Source: Mesorhizobium sp. M4B.F.Ca.ET.203.01.1.1
GTDB lineage: Bacteria > Pseudomonadota > Alphaproteobacteria > Rhizobiales > Rhizobiaceae
NCBI RefSeq assembly: GCF_004791025.1
Contig: NZ_SRUO01000010.1
Span: 1 to 64,000 of the forward strand
Reading direction: 5' to 3'
DNA: 64,000 nucleotides
The position numbers were made by a program, and so were the translations under genes. Positions 1 to 7,751 of the stretch are shown piece by piece; the stretch's first letter is position 1, and the number at the start of each line of letters is the position of its first letter. Below the pieces are notes generated by a model, which was not told the DNA's origin, did not search any database, and saw nothing but the letters and a program-made list of their open reading frames with translations.

Positions 1-1
1 C

Positions 2-388
2 AAGATGGTGATCGGCACCGTCAAGGGCGACATCCACGACATCGGCAAGAATCTGGTCGGCATGATGATGGAGGGCGCGGGCTTCGACGTCATCGACCTC
101 GGCATCAACAATGCGGTCGAGAAGTATTTGGAGGCGATCGAGCAGCACCAGCCCGACATCATCGGCATGTCGGCGCTGCTCACCACCACCATGCCCTACA
201 TGAAGGTCGTCATCGACACGATGAAGGAAAAGGGCATCCGCGACGACTACGTCGTGCTGGTCGGCGGCGCGCCGCTCAACGAGGAGTTCGGCAAGGCCGT
301 CGGCGCCGACGCCTACTGCCGCGACGCGGCGGTGGCGGTCGAGACCGCCAAAGACTTCATGAAGCGCAAGCACAATGTGCGCGCCTGA
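2..388 (+). CDS. Corrinoid (B12-binding) protein of an MttB-type methyltransferase system, 5' end outside window
   Basis: Carries a cobalamin cofactor between a substrate methyltransferase and a second methyltransferase, in the manner of MtbC/MtaC proteins. The visible part is the Rossmann-like B12-binding domain. It has the DxHxxG motif (GDIHDIGKN, where the His is the lower cobalt ligand), an SxL motif (GMSALLTTT) and a GG motif (LVGGAPLNEEF). The frame is open to the first base of the window, so the helical cap domain and true start lie upstream; the first visible ATG at base 5 is internal. The next gene resembles hydroxyproline-betaine epimerase, so the methyl donor may be a quaternary amine such as a betaine. 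That substrate is inference: no methyltransferase subunit is visible here. Confidence 0.85.
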   Translation, partial: KMVIGTVKGDIHDIGKNLVGMMMEGAGFDVIDLGINNAVEKYLEAIEQHQPDIIGMSALLTTTMPYMKVVIDTMKEKGIRDDYVVLVGGAPLNEEFGKAVGADAYCRDAAVAVETAKDFMKRKHNVRA

Positions 389-478
389 GCACGGCGGCGC
401 GATCCGGGTTTGTGAACGTCAGGCGTGAGGTCGGCTGGGTGGCCAAAATCGCTTGGCTCGAAGGGGGCAGATCTCCGT

Positions 479-1588
479 ATGCGTATCGCGTCGATCAAGG
501 TCTATCAGATGCTTTTGCCGGTCAAAGGCGGCGCCTACCGGATGGCCAGCGATACCGTGGAGAATCTGGACAGCACGCTCGTTGAAGTCACCACCGAGGA
601 TGGACTGTCAGGCTGGGGTGAGACGTGCCCGGTCGGCCCTGTCTACCAGCCCCAACACGCGCTGGGTGCGCGAGCGGCAATTGCCGAAATGGCGCCCGGG
701 CTCATCGGCGAGGACACCGCGTCCATGCGCCGCCTCGCGAAAAGAATGGACGAGCGGCTGAACGGCCACAACTATGCCAAGGCGGCCTTGGACATAGCCT
801 TCCTCGACCTCACCGGCCAGCGGCTGGGCGTGCCGGTTTCAACACTCCTGGGCGGCGCGCTCACCGATCGTGTGCCTTCCTACTACTCGACTATCGTCGG
901 TGCGCCCGACGAGACGGCGCGTATTGCCGCGGACAAGGTCAAGGCCGGATACAAACGGCTTCAGATCAAGATAGGCGGAGGGGATATCGAACAGGACGTC
1001 GCCACCGTGCACAAGGTATGGGAGGCGGTGGGCTTCAAGGCCCGCATCGCGGTCGACGCCAATCGTGGCCTCACCACCGCGGCGGCGCTGCACATCGACC
1101 GGCTCTGCCAGGCAATCCCGTTCGTCTTCGAACAGCCCTGCAACACCATGGAGGAAGTCGCGAGCCTCAAGGGACGCGTGACCCATCCGGTCTACCTCGA
1201 CGAGAATACCGAGGATTTGAATGCCGTCCTGCAGGCAATTTCTTCAGGCATCGCGGACGGATTCGGACTGAAGGTCACCCGCCTTGGCGGCCTCACCAAG
1301 ATGGTCACCGTCCGCGACCTGTGCGCGATACGATCGCTGCCGCACAGCTGCGACGATGCCTGGGGTGGGGATATCATCGCCGCGGCATGCGTGCACCTCG
1401 CCGCTACCGTCGAGCCGAGACGTTTTGAGGGGGCCTGGATCGCGCAGGAATACATCGAAGGGCACATGGACCCCGCAAACCCGATCATTATCGAAAACGG
1501 GCATATACGCGTCCCCCAGATGCCAGGGCTCGGCGTCAAGCCTGAGCGCTCCCAACTCAAAGCGCCTGTCGCGACGTTCGGAGGCTGA
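479..1588 (+). CDS. hpbD: Enolase-superfamily racemase/epimerase, likely 4-hydroxyproline betaine 2-epimerase
   Basis: A 369-residue mandelate-racemase/muconate-lactonizing-type enzyme. The start is the ATG with a GGGGG ribosome site 8-12 bases upstream, which gives the family-typical MRIASIKVYQ beginning. An N-terminal capping domain is followed by the TIM barrel with the KIKIG-like lysine motif (RLQIKIGG), metal ligands in DANRG, FEQPCN and LDEN, and a second acid/base segment near LPHSCDDAWGGD. Many blocks (GETCPVGP, HALGARAA, GHNYAKAA, PSYY, EQPCNT, SCDDAWGGDIIAAAC) match what I recall of HpbD from Pelagibaca, which epimerises trans-4-hydroxy-L-proline betaine and proline betaine at C2. 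An upstream corrinoid protein and a downstream N-demethylase-like flavoprotein fit betaine breakdown. A related cis-3-hydroxyproline dehydratase role is the main alternative. Confidence 0.72.
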   Translation: MRIASIKVYQMLLPVKGGAYRMASDTVENLDSTLVEVTTEDGLSGWGETCPVGPVYQPQHALGARAAIAEMAPGLIGEDTASMRRLAKRMDERLNGHNYAKAALDIAFLDLTGQRLGVPVSTLLGGALTDRVPSYYSTIVGAPDETARIAADKVKAGYKRLQIKIGGGDIEQDVATVHKVWEAVGFKARIAVDANRGLTTAAALHIDRLCQAIPFVFEQPCNTMEEVASLKGRVTHPVYLDENTEDLNAVLQAISSGIADGFGLKVTRLGGLTKMVTVRDLCAIRSLPHSCDDAWGGDIIAAACVHLAATVEPRRFEGAWIAQEYIEGHMDPANPIIIENGHIRVPQMPGLGVKPERSQLKAPVATFGG

Positions 1589-1759
1589 GAATACAGTGAC
1601 GGTCGCGGCGATTGCATATGGCCAGCATCGTCGGCGATTGCGACCCTCCGCGACATCCGGCGGGCCGCCCGAGGCCGGCGATCCGGGACTTCATGAGCCG
1701 CAAAAAAGCCGATATGCAAGGGGCGTCTTGCCATTTTTGCCGATGCCCGGAGATCCTCG

Positions 1760-2239
1760 ATGAGACCGATAGTGCTGGCCGCCGTCCTTTCCGTTGCCAT
1801 GCCCGCCGCCGCTCTGGCGGGCCCGGCCTCCAACGCCGTGAAGTTCTTCTATGTTCCGCAGGTCAGGTTCGAGGGCGACGAGCAATATCGCGACCGTTTC
1901 ACCGAGCCGGTGACCAAGCTGTTTGCCCTCAACGATCAGGCCGCCAAGAACAATCCGGACGAGGTCGCCTGCCTCGACTTCGATCCGGGCCTCGACGCGC
2001 AGGACTTCGATCAGAAAACCCTGGCGAAAACGCTGAAGCTTGCCGAAGCCGTCAACGGCGATAGCGCCGAGGTCACGGCGACTTTCAGCCTGTTCCCGGA
2101 AGGCGATGATTCCAAACGCGAAATGGTCTGGTCACTAAAGAAGGTCGACGGCAAGTGGAAGATTGCCGACATCGCCTCCAAGACCAGCGGCTGGACGCTG
2201 AGCGCGCTGGAATGCATGCCCGACAAGGCGCCGGAGTAA
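1760..2239 (+). CDS. Secreted DUF3828-like protein (first of a tandem pair)
   Basis: A 159-residue protein with a Sec signal peptide (about residues 1-20, hydrophobic core then AALA-G). The mature part has a YVPQVRF segment, a CLDFDPGLDAQD segment and a C-terminal VDGKWKIADIAS block. It ends in a region with a second cysteine (ALECMP), so a disulfide between two conserved cysteines is possible in the periplasm. The layout resembles DUF3828, in which a small SnoaL/NTF2-like fold ends with a W-K-I-x-D strand. It lies 4 bases before a second gene with the same architecture, so the two are tandem paralogues and probably cotranscribed. Function unknown. Confidence 0.7.
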   Translation: MRPIVLAAVLSVAMPAAALAGPASNAVKFFYVPQVRFEGDEQYRDRFTEPVTKLFALNDQAAKNNPDEVACLDFDPGLDAQDFDQKTLAKTLKLAEAVNGDSAEVTATFSLFPEGDDSKREMVWSLKKVDGKWKIADIASKTSGWTLSALECMPDKAPE

Positions 2240-2243
2240 TGCC

Positions 2244-2819
2244 ATGGTGCGTGGCATTGTCCTGGCGTTTGCGACCATCTCGATGCTGGCGGCGGGTGTG
2301 AGCGGCGCCTGCGCCCAGGGCCTGTTCGGCGCGCCACCGGCAAATGCCCCGGCCGACAACGCGCCTTCCGACGACACGGCAACCCCGCCGGCCGCATCGC
2401 CGCAAGCGGAAAGTGCGCCGGCAGCACCGGTCCTGCCGGGCTCGCCGACGGCGCTGGTGAAGCCGTTCTACGAGCATCTCGGGCTTGAGCTTGATCCGGC
2501 TGAGCGCAAGAACTTCATCGACCCAGCGAAAACCGTGCTCGACAAAAGCGATGCGCTGCGCAACTCCGGGCAGGGCGAATGCCTCGATCCCAATATGGCG
2601 CTCGACAATGCCGACTACGACAAGGCGGCGATCGACGGCAGCCTGAAGACCATCGAGGCGGTCAGGGGCGACGAGGCCAAGGTGGTCGTCGCCTTCGTCG
2701 TCGCAAACAACGCGCACCGGCTGGAATGGAAGCTGAAGAAGGTCGGCGGTGACTGGAAGATCTCCGACCTTCTGTCGGTCACCGGCGAATGGGCGCTCAG
2801 CCAGTACCAGTGCGAATGA
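2244..2819 (+). CDS. Secreted DUF3828-like protein (second of a tandem pair)
   Basis: A 191-residue exported protein. A signal peptide (about 1-25, ending GACAQG) is followed by an Ala/Pro-rich linker (about 30-65), then the same core as the preceding gene: LVKPFYEHL, ECLDPNMALDNADYDKAAIDG, VEWKLKKVGGDWKISDLLS and a terminal cysteine (YQCE). The shared pattern (Cys-Leu-Asp near mid-protein, GDWKI-type strand, final Cys) supports duplication of one ancestral gene, with the linker gained by this copy. Expressed from the same transcript as its neighbour (4-base gap). Function unknown. Confidence 0.7.
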   Translation: MVRGIVLAFATISMLAAGVSGACAQGLFGAPPANAPADNAPSDDTATPPAASPQAESAPAAPVLPGSPTALVKPFYEHLGLELDPAERKNFIDPAKTVLDKSDALRNSGQGECLDPNMALDNADYDKAAIDGSLKTIEAVRGDEAKVVVAFVVANNAHRLEWKLKKVGGDWKISDLLSVTGEWALSQYQCE

Positions 2820-2839
2820 GGGCGATCACGCCATCCCGC

Positions 2840-3301
2840 TCAGCCGCGCCCGCGATAGGGTGCCACGCCGGTGTCGGGCAGCCAGGCGCCTTCGGGCGGC
2901 GCGCCGGTCTGCCAGAACACGTCGATCGGGATGCCGCCGCGCGGGAACCAGTAGCCGCCGATGCGCAGCCAGAGCGGCTTGGTCGCTTCAATGATGCGGC
3001 GGCCGATCATCACGGTGCAGTCTTCATGGAAGGCGCCGTGGTTGCGGAACGAGGTCATGAACAGCTTCAGCGACTTCGATTCCACCAGCAGAGCATCGGG
3101 CGCATAGTCGATGACGATATGGGCGAAATCCGGCTGGCCGGTGACCGGGCAGAGCGAGGTGAATTCCGGGCAGGTGAAGCGCACGATCGCCGGCGGCCCG
3201 TCGCCGCGCGTAAACGGCACGGTCTCCAGGACCGCCTGTTCGGGGCTCTGTGGCGTCTCGACGTGCGCCCCGAGCTGGGTGAGGTTTTTGGTGTCGATCA
3301 T
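2840..3301 (-). CDS. queF: NADPH-dependent 7-cyano-7-deazaguanine reductase
   Basis: Reduces preQ0 to preQ1 in queuosine biosynthesis for tRNA wobble bases. The 153-residue length is that of the short, single-domain (YkvM-type) QueF class. Visible marks are the catalytic cysteine in FTSLCPVTGQPDFA (Cys51, with Asp58 following as the conserved acid), the NADPH-binding ESKSLKLF motif, and the FHE segment (GAFHEDC). It is transcribed against both flanking plus-strand genes and has no queuosine partner next to it, which is usual for queF in Rhizobiales. Confidence 0.96.
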   Translation of the reverse strand: MIDTKNLTQLGAHVETPQSPEQAVLETVPFTRGDGPPAIVRFTCPEFTSLCPVTGQPDFAHIVIDYAPDALLVESKSLKLFMTSFRNHGAFHEDCTVMIGRRIIEATKPLWLRIGGYWFPRGGIPIDVFWQTGAPPEGAWLPDTGVAPYRGRG

Positions 3302-3441
3302 GGGTCCGAGTTCCTTGAGTTTTGCCGCTCATTAGCACCGGACCGAAAGGCGCGCAGCGGTTTTCGGACCGATCCGATGCGAGAAATGGACGCTGGGCGG
3401 CGCGCGCTGCTCAACCACAATCTTGAACCAGCAGGAAGACG

Positions 3442-5487
3442 ATGACCAGCAACGACCCGCTTCTCCAGCCCTACCAGCTCAAGCACCTGACGCTGAAGAA
3501 CCGGGTGATGTCGACGAGCCACGAGCCGGCTTATTCCGAGGACGGAATGCCGAAAGAGCGCTACCGGCTCTATCATGCCGAGAAGGCCAAGGGCGGCATG
3601 GCGCTGACCATGACCGCTGGGTCGGCCATCGTCTCGCGCGACAGCCCGGCCGCCTTCGGCAATCTGCATGTCTATGACGACCGCATCGTGTCGTGGCTCG
3701 CCGAACTCGCGGATGCCTGCCACGAGCACGACTGCAAGGTGATGATCCAGATCACCCATCTCGGCCGCCGCACCGGCTGGAACAAGGCCGACTGGCTGCC
3801 GGTGCTGTCGGCTTCGCCGGTGCGCGAGCCGGCGCATCGCGCCTTTCCGAAGACCATCGAGGACTGGGATATCGAGCGCATCGTCGCCGACTATGCGTCC
3901 GCCGCGCAGCGCTGCCAGGCGGCCGGCCTCGACGGCATCGAGTTCGAATCCTACGGCCACCTGATGGACGGCTTCTGGTCGCCGGCCACCAACCATCGTG
4001 ACGACGAATATGGCGGCTCGCTCGACAACCGCCTGCGCTTCACCAACCTGGTGCTCGACGCCGTGCGCGCCGCGGTCGGCGAAAAGTTCGTCGTTGGCAT
4101 CCGCATGGTCGCCGACGAGGATTTTGAGAAGGGCCTGTCGAAGGAGGAGGGCGTCGAGATCGCCAGGCGGCTCGCCTCCTCGGGCAAGGTCGATTTCCTC
4201 AACATCATCCGCGGCTCGATCGAGACCGATGCAGCACTGACCAAGGTCATCCCGGTGACCGGAATGCGCTCCTCGCCGCATCTCGATTTCGCCGGCGAGG
4301 TGAGGGCGGCGACGAAGTTCCCGACCTTCCATGCGGCACGCATTTCCGACGTAGCGACCGCGCGCCACGCGATTGCGACGGGAAAACTCGACATGGTCGG
4401 CATGACCCGCGCCCATATCGCCGATCCGCACATCATGCGCAAAGTGATGGAGGGCCGAGAGCATGAGATCCGGCCTTGCGTCGGCGCCACCTATTGCCTC
4501 GACCGCATCTACGAGGGCGGCGAGGCGCTGTGTATCCACAACGCCGCGACCGGCCGCGAGGCCGAGATACCGCACATCATCAAGAAGAGCGGCGGGCCCA
4601 GGCGCAAGGTGGTCGTGGTCGGCGCCGGCGCCGGCGGCCTGGAGGCGGCGCGCGTCGCGGCAGAGCGCGGCCATCAGGTGACGGTGCTCGAAGCCTCCAG
4701 CCAGGCCGGCGGCCAGGTGCGGCTGGCGACGCAGAACCCGCGCCGCAAGGAACTGATCGGCATCATCGACTGGCGGCTGGCGGAGCTGGACCGTCTGGGC
4801 GTCGAGATCCGCTACGATACCTGGGCCGAGAAGGATGATGTGCTGGCACTGTCGCCGGATGTGGTGATCGTCGCCACCGGCGGCTTGCCGCAGAATCCGC
4901 CGCTGACGGCCGGCGATAACCTCGTCACTTCGAGCTGGGACATCATGGCGGGCGCCGTCAAACCGGCCGAGAGCGTGCTGCTCTATGATGACAATGGCGG
5001 CCATCAGGGCATGGGCGCTGCCGAGCTCATCGCCAATGGCGGCTCGAGGCTGGAGCTGGTCTCGCCGGAGCGCTTCTTCGCGCCGGAGATGGGCGGCCTG
5101 AACCATGTGCCCTATATGCGCGCTTTCCAGGAGAAGGGCGTCACCATCACCATCAACACCAGGCTGCGTTCGGTGCAGCGCGAGGGCAACCAGCTCGTCG
5201 CCGAGCTCGCCTCGGACTTCGCCGACGGCTGGCGCGTCGAGCGGCGGGTCGACCAGGTGGTGGTCGAGCATGGCACCGCGCCGCTCGACGACCTCTATCT
5301 TTCGCTGAAGCCGCTGTCGAACAATGGCGGCGCGGTCGACTATGTGCGGCTGGTGAGCGGCGGCGATATTTTCCCCAAGCGCAATCCGGAGGGCGGCTTC
5401 ATCGTGTTCCGGATTGGCGACGCGGTCGCCTCGCGCAACATCCATGCCGCCATCTACGACGGCATCCGATTCGGCCTGAGAATCTAG
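3442..5487 (+). CDS. FMN/NAD(P)-binding N-demethylase-like flavoprotein (old yellow enzyme / TMADH family)
   Basis: A 681-residue protein. An N-terminal FMN TIM barrel (about 1-340) contains the HLGRR active-site block and the ATNHRDDEYGGSLDNR signature. A C-terminal nucleotide-binding half (about 385-681) carries VVVVGAGAGGLEAA. The architecture is that of trimethylamine dehydrogenase, 2,4-dienoyl-CoA reductase and N-methylproline/stachydrine demethylases. With the hpbD-like gene nearby, removal of an N-methyl group from N-methylproline or N-methyl-hydroxyproline is the best guess. In the linker that normally holds four [4Fe-4S] cysteines, the sequence is CVGATYC followed by a Cys 12 residues later, so the second cysteine is Ala. 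The start has an AGGAAG site 8 bases upstream. Confidence 0.8.
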   Translation: MTSNDPLLQPYQLKHLTLKNRVMSTSHEPAYSEDGMPKERYRLYHAEKAKGGMALTMTAGSAIVSRDSPAAFGNLHVYDDRIVSWLAELADACHEHDCKVMIQITHLGRRTGWNKADWLPVLSASPVREPAHRAFPKTIEDWDIERIVADYASAAQRCQAAGLDGIEFESYGHLMDGFWSPATNHRDDEYGGSLDNRLRFTNLVLDAVRAAVGEKFVVGIRMVADEDFEKGLSKEEGVEIARRLASSGKVDFLNIIRGSIETDAALTKVIPVTGMRSSPHLDFAGEVRAATKFPTFHAARISDVATARHAIATGKLDMVGMTRAHIADPHIMRKVMEGREHEIRPCVGATYCLDRIYEGGEALCIHNAATGREAEIPHIIKKSGGPRRKVVVVGAGAGGLEAARVAAERGHQVTVLEASSQAGGQVRLATQNPRRKELIGIIDWRLAELDRLGVEIRYDTWAEKDDVLALSPDVVIVATGGLPQNPPLTAGDNLVTSSWDIMAGAVKPAESVLLYDDNGGHQGMGAAELIANGGSRLELVSPERFFAPEMGGLNHVPYMRAFQEKGVTITINTRLRSVQREGNQLVAELASDFADGWRVERRVDQVVVEHGTAPLDDLYLSLKPLSNNGGAVDYVRLVSGGDIFPKRNPEGGFIVFRIGDAVASRNIHAAIYDGIRFGLRI

Positions 5488-5564
5488 GCCGCGGTGGCTG
5501 ATGGCCGGACTGGACTTGGCCTGTCATATTTGCAATTTTCTGTCGCCGATCCGGGGCTGGCACA

Positions 5565-5590
5565 GGCTGTGCTGAAGGGTCCGCACAGCC
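5565..5590 (+). other. 8-bp hairpin just upstream of a start
   Basis: GGCTGTGC and GCACAGCC form a perfect 8-bp stem with a 10-base loop. It ends directly before the GGGGG ribosome-binding stretch of the next gene. It could attenuate or stabilise that leader, or be a weak terminator of the upstream flavoprotein gene; it has no T-run. Confidence 0.35.
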
Positions 5591-5600
5591 GGGGGCTTAC

Positions 5601-6338
5601 TTGACCGCACAAGACCTGTTCGTTCCGCGCCAGACCAATACGGCGCTTTACATCCAGTTGCACGACGCCGGGCACCCGGTGGAAGATATCCTGCGCGTCC
5701 AGAGGGCCTACGGCGTGGCCTGCGCCATGTTCAATGGCCGCTACCGCAAGACCGGGCGACCCTTTATTTGCCATGCCGTCGGCGCCGCGTCATCGGTCGC
5801 GCATTTCGACAAGGATCTCGATCTTGTCGTCGCCGCGATGTTCCACGCCGCCTATGACAGCGCCCAATATCCGGACGGCAAATCCAGCCGGCGCAGCGAG
5901 ACCCACCGCAAGTGGCTGGAGCAGAAGCTCGGACCCCGGGTGGAAGGTCTTGTCGCCAGGGTCGGCGCGATGAAGTTCGACACCGGGGATCCCGAGCGCC
6001 TTGTGGCGCAAGGCGTGCCGGCCGGCGACGAGGACATCCTTTTCCTCGTCCTTGCGCATGATGTCGACGATATGGCGGATGGCGGGCTGGCATTCGCGCC
6101 CAAATATGGCCGGTCGATTGAATCGCGGGTGGCTGCCTGCGCCATTCTGGCCCGGCGCATCGGCCGCGAGAGCCTTGCTGCCACTATCGAAGCCTATGGC
6201 AGCCGCTATGCGGCGCTGGGGTGGGCGGCTGCGCTCGAGGATAGCAGGTTGGAAGGTTTTCGCATTGCGCCGAATGTGCGCAACTACCTCAAATTGCGCC
6301 GCGACAGGCTGCGTGGAGCCCGGGTGGAGGTGCTTTGA
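5601..6338 (+). CDS. HD-like domain protein (DUF6817-like)
   Basis: A 245-residue soluble protein starting at TTG, preceded by GGGGG with a 5-base gap. The next in-frame ATG (5727) would remove conserved sequence. The N-terminal part resembles the RelA/SpoT-type and DUF6817 HD fold: RAYGVACAMFNG, then PFICHAVGAASSV, then VVAAMFHAAYDSAQYP. It thus has the two histidines of an HD-like helical bundle, but the second lacks the following Asp (HA in place of HD). A later LVLAHDVDDMAD segment is the only HD pair. Hydrolysis of a phosphorylated nucleotide is possible but unproven. The flanking genes give no clue. Confidence 0.6.
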   Translation: MTAQDLFVPRQTNTALYIQLHDAGHPVEDILRVQRAYGVACAMFNGRYRKTGRPFICHAVGAASSVAHFDKDLDLVVAAMFHAAYDSAQYPDGKSSRRSETHRKWLEQKLGPRVEGLVARVGAMKFDTGDPERLVAQGVPAGDEDILFLVLAHDVDDMADGGLAFAPKYGRSIESRVAACAILARRIGRESLAATIEAYGSRYAALGWAAALEDSRLEGFRIAPNVRNYLKLRRDRLRGARVEVL

Positions 6339-6375
6339 CGGCCGTGCCGCCGCCAGCGCAATTCTAGCGAGGCAC

Positions 6376-6426
6376 GCGCACCGGACCTTCGCAAGGAGAG
6401 CCACCTGCCGCTCCGGTCCGGTGCGC
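6376..6426. terminator. 12-bp inverted repeat between convergent genes
   Basis: GCGCACCGGACC and its exact complement GGTCCGGTGCGC are separated by 27 bases, between the stop codons of two convergent genes. The position suggests a shared, bidirectional terminator or a decayed intergenic repeat. It has no T-run. Confidence 0.45.
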
Positions 6427-6475
6427 GCCGCGCCCGACACCGGCTTGGCGCCGGCGCCCGGCGGTTCTTTCCGGG

Positions 6476-6883
6476 CTAGAACATCCTTGCGGTTGCCATG
6501 CACAGCACGGTGAGCACCAGCAGCCAGGCGGCGATGCGTTCGCCGACGGCCATCTTTGCGCGCAGCATAGGTACGGTGGCTGCATCGGCACCGGCCAACT
6601 GGCTGCTCGGCCGGCGCACCATGGCGCCGAGGACGCCGGCGGCCGCGATGGCCGCCACGATGCCGATTGCCAGCACGATCTCCATCGAGCCGAAGCTGCC
6701 CTCGTGGAAGAAATACCAAAGCAGCGCGCCGGTCAGGAACACCATGCCCGATGCGCCGAGTTGCGGCCGGATGAAGCGCTCAGCCTTGATCTCGGGATCG
6801 CGGGCGAGCGTGATTGTCGTGCCGGCCCAGAACACGCCAGCCATGACGTGAAGGCCGATGACGATGATGTAGACATATTGCAT
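6476..6883 (-). CDS. Small integral membrane protein, MarR-linked
   Basis: A 135-residue protein with four predicted membrane helices: about 3-21 (VYIIVIGLHVMAGVFWAG), 44-62, 69-88 and 115-133. Conserved-looking features are the first-helix HVMAGVFWAG and a PQLGASG loop. The ATG is chosen because GGAAGG lies just upstream; an in-frame extension to 6946 would add a polar leader overlapping the operator. It resembles small DUF-type membrane proteins with a CopD-like or DUF2269-like four-helix layout, but I cannot name the family firmly. It is divergent from a MarR regulator that probably controls it. Confidence 0.6.
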   Translation of the reverse strand: MQYVYIIVIGLHVMAGVFWAGTTITLARDPEIKAERFIRPQLGASGMVFLTGALLWYFFHEGSFGSMEIVLAIGIVAAIAAAGVLGAMVRRPSSQLAGADAATVPMLRAKMAVGERIAAWLLVLTVLCMATARMF

Positions 6884-6920
6884 GACCGCATTCCTTCCTT
6901 TCCCCCCGCCGACCAAATAA

Positions 6921-6932
6921 TTAGATATCGAA
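6921..6932. promoter_or_regulatory. Candidate MarR operator in divergent promoter
   Basis: TTAGATATCGAA is symmetric at 10 of 12 positions, typical in form for MarR-family sites (TTAGATATCTAA-like). It sits in the 112-base AT-rich gap between the membrane-protein gene and the MarR gene. A TATAAT hexamer (6949-6954) points toward the MarR gene. A regulator bound here could control both directions. Confidence 0.5.
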
Positions 6933-6995
6933 TGATTTGATGTCAATGTATAATGGCGCGTTCCAACGCCCCATGCCTTGTTCTACTGTCGGATC

Positions 6996-7424
6996 ATGAC
7001 ACCCTTTGACCGCCCGCCCGTCGGAATGAACCTTGCCCGCACCGCCAAGGCGGTGGCGCAGGCCTTTGACGCCGCCCTGGTCGAGGCCGGCGGCACGCTG
7101 CCGGTGTGGCTGACGCTGCTCTCGGTCAAGTCGAAGGAACTCGCCAACCAGCGCGAACTCGCCGGCATGATCGGCATCCAGGGTGCGACGCTCACGCATC
7201 ATCTCAACGCCATGGAGGCGCAGGGGTTGCTGACGCGGCGACGCGATCCGCAAAACCGCCGGGTCCATCAGGTGGCATTGACCGAGGCCGGCGAAGCGAT
7301 GTTCGAGAAATTGCGATTGGCCGCTGTCGCCTTCGACAAGCGGCTGCGGGCGGGATTGCCGGACGAGCGGCTGGCAGAGTTCGCGGAGGTATTGGCGGCG
7401 CTGCGGGCGAATGTCGGCGGCTGA
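6996..7424 (+). CDS. MarR-family transcriptional regulator
   Basis: A 142-residue winged-helix protein. The recognition helix region reads GIQGATLTHHLNAMEAQGLLTRR, and the wing follows (RDPQNRRVHQVALTEAG), as in MarR/SlyA proteins. It probably represses its own promoter and the divergent membrane-protein gene. A TTG at 6978 could add six residues, but ATG 6996 gives the better start. No ligand can be predicted. Confidence 0.88.
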   Translation: MTPFDRPPVGMNLARTAKAVAQAFDAALVEAGGTLPVWLTLLSVKSKELANQRELAGMIGIQGATLTHHLNAMEAQGLLTRRRDPQNRRVHQVALTEAGEAMFEKLRLAAVAFDKRLRAGLPDERLAEFAEVLAALRANVGG

Positions 7425-7458
7425 TCAGTCGGATTGTTTCCGCCGGTCATAAGTGCTA

Positions 7459-7477
7459 TATGACTACAATAGTCATA
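7459..7477. promoter_or_regulatory. Perfect inverted repeat, antitoxin operator
   Basis: TATGACTA-CAA-TAGTCATA is a perfect 8+8 dyad ending 14 bases before the antitoxin ATG. Phd/YefM-type antitoxins repress their own operon by binding such short palindromes, with the toxin as co-repressor. The position and symmetry make this the likely autoregulatory site. Confidence 0.8.
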
Positions 7478-7491
7478 AGCGGAGTTCGCCC

Positions 7492-7734
7492 ATGCGAGAG
7501 ATTCAATTGAAGGATGCCAAGGCGACGCTCTCGGCGGTGGTCGATCAGGCGGTCGCCGGAAAGCCTGCCGTCATCACGCGGCATGGTCGCAAACAGGCTG
7601 TCATTCTGTCATTCAAGGACTATGAACGGCTGTCGCGGGTGCCCAGCTTTGGGCGATTGCTGGCGGCTTTTCCCGGCGCAGAAGCTGACATTCCGCCTCG
7701 CTCCCGAAAACCAGCTCGCACGGTTGACCTCTAA
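7492..7734 (+). CDS. Phd/YefM-family antitoxin
   Basis: An 80-residue protein with the classic Phd N-terminus: MREIQLKDAKATLSAVVDQA, then PAVITRHGRKQAVILS and the YERL segment. The N-terminal half dimerises and binds operator DNA. The proline- and arginine-rich tail (about 60-80) is the part expected to fold onto the toxin active site. An upstream in-frame start would run through the operator, so the ATG is preferred. The PIN toxin gene begins 17 bases downstream. Confidence 0.92.
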   Translation: MREIQLKDAKATLSAVVDQAVAGKPAVITRHGRKQAVILSFKDYERLSRVPSFGRLLAAFPGAEADIPPRSRKPARTVDL

Positions 7735-7751
7735 CGCGGGCTTTGCGTTTG

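Noticed and set aside
3298..5445. Long minus-strand open frame of about 715 codons antisense to the flavoprotein
   Set aside because: Low-complexity product with no domain and no ribosome site; the plus-strand gene has clear motifs throughout.
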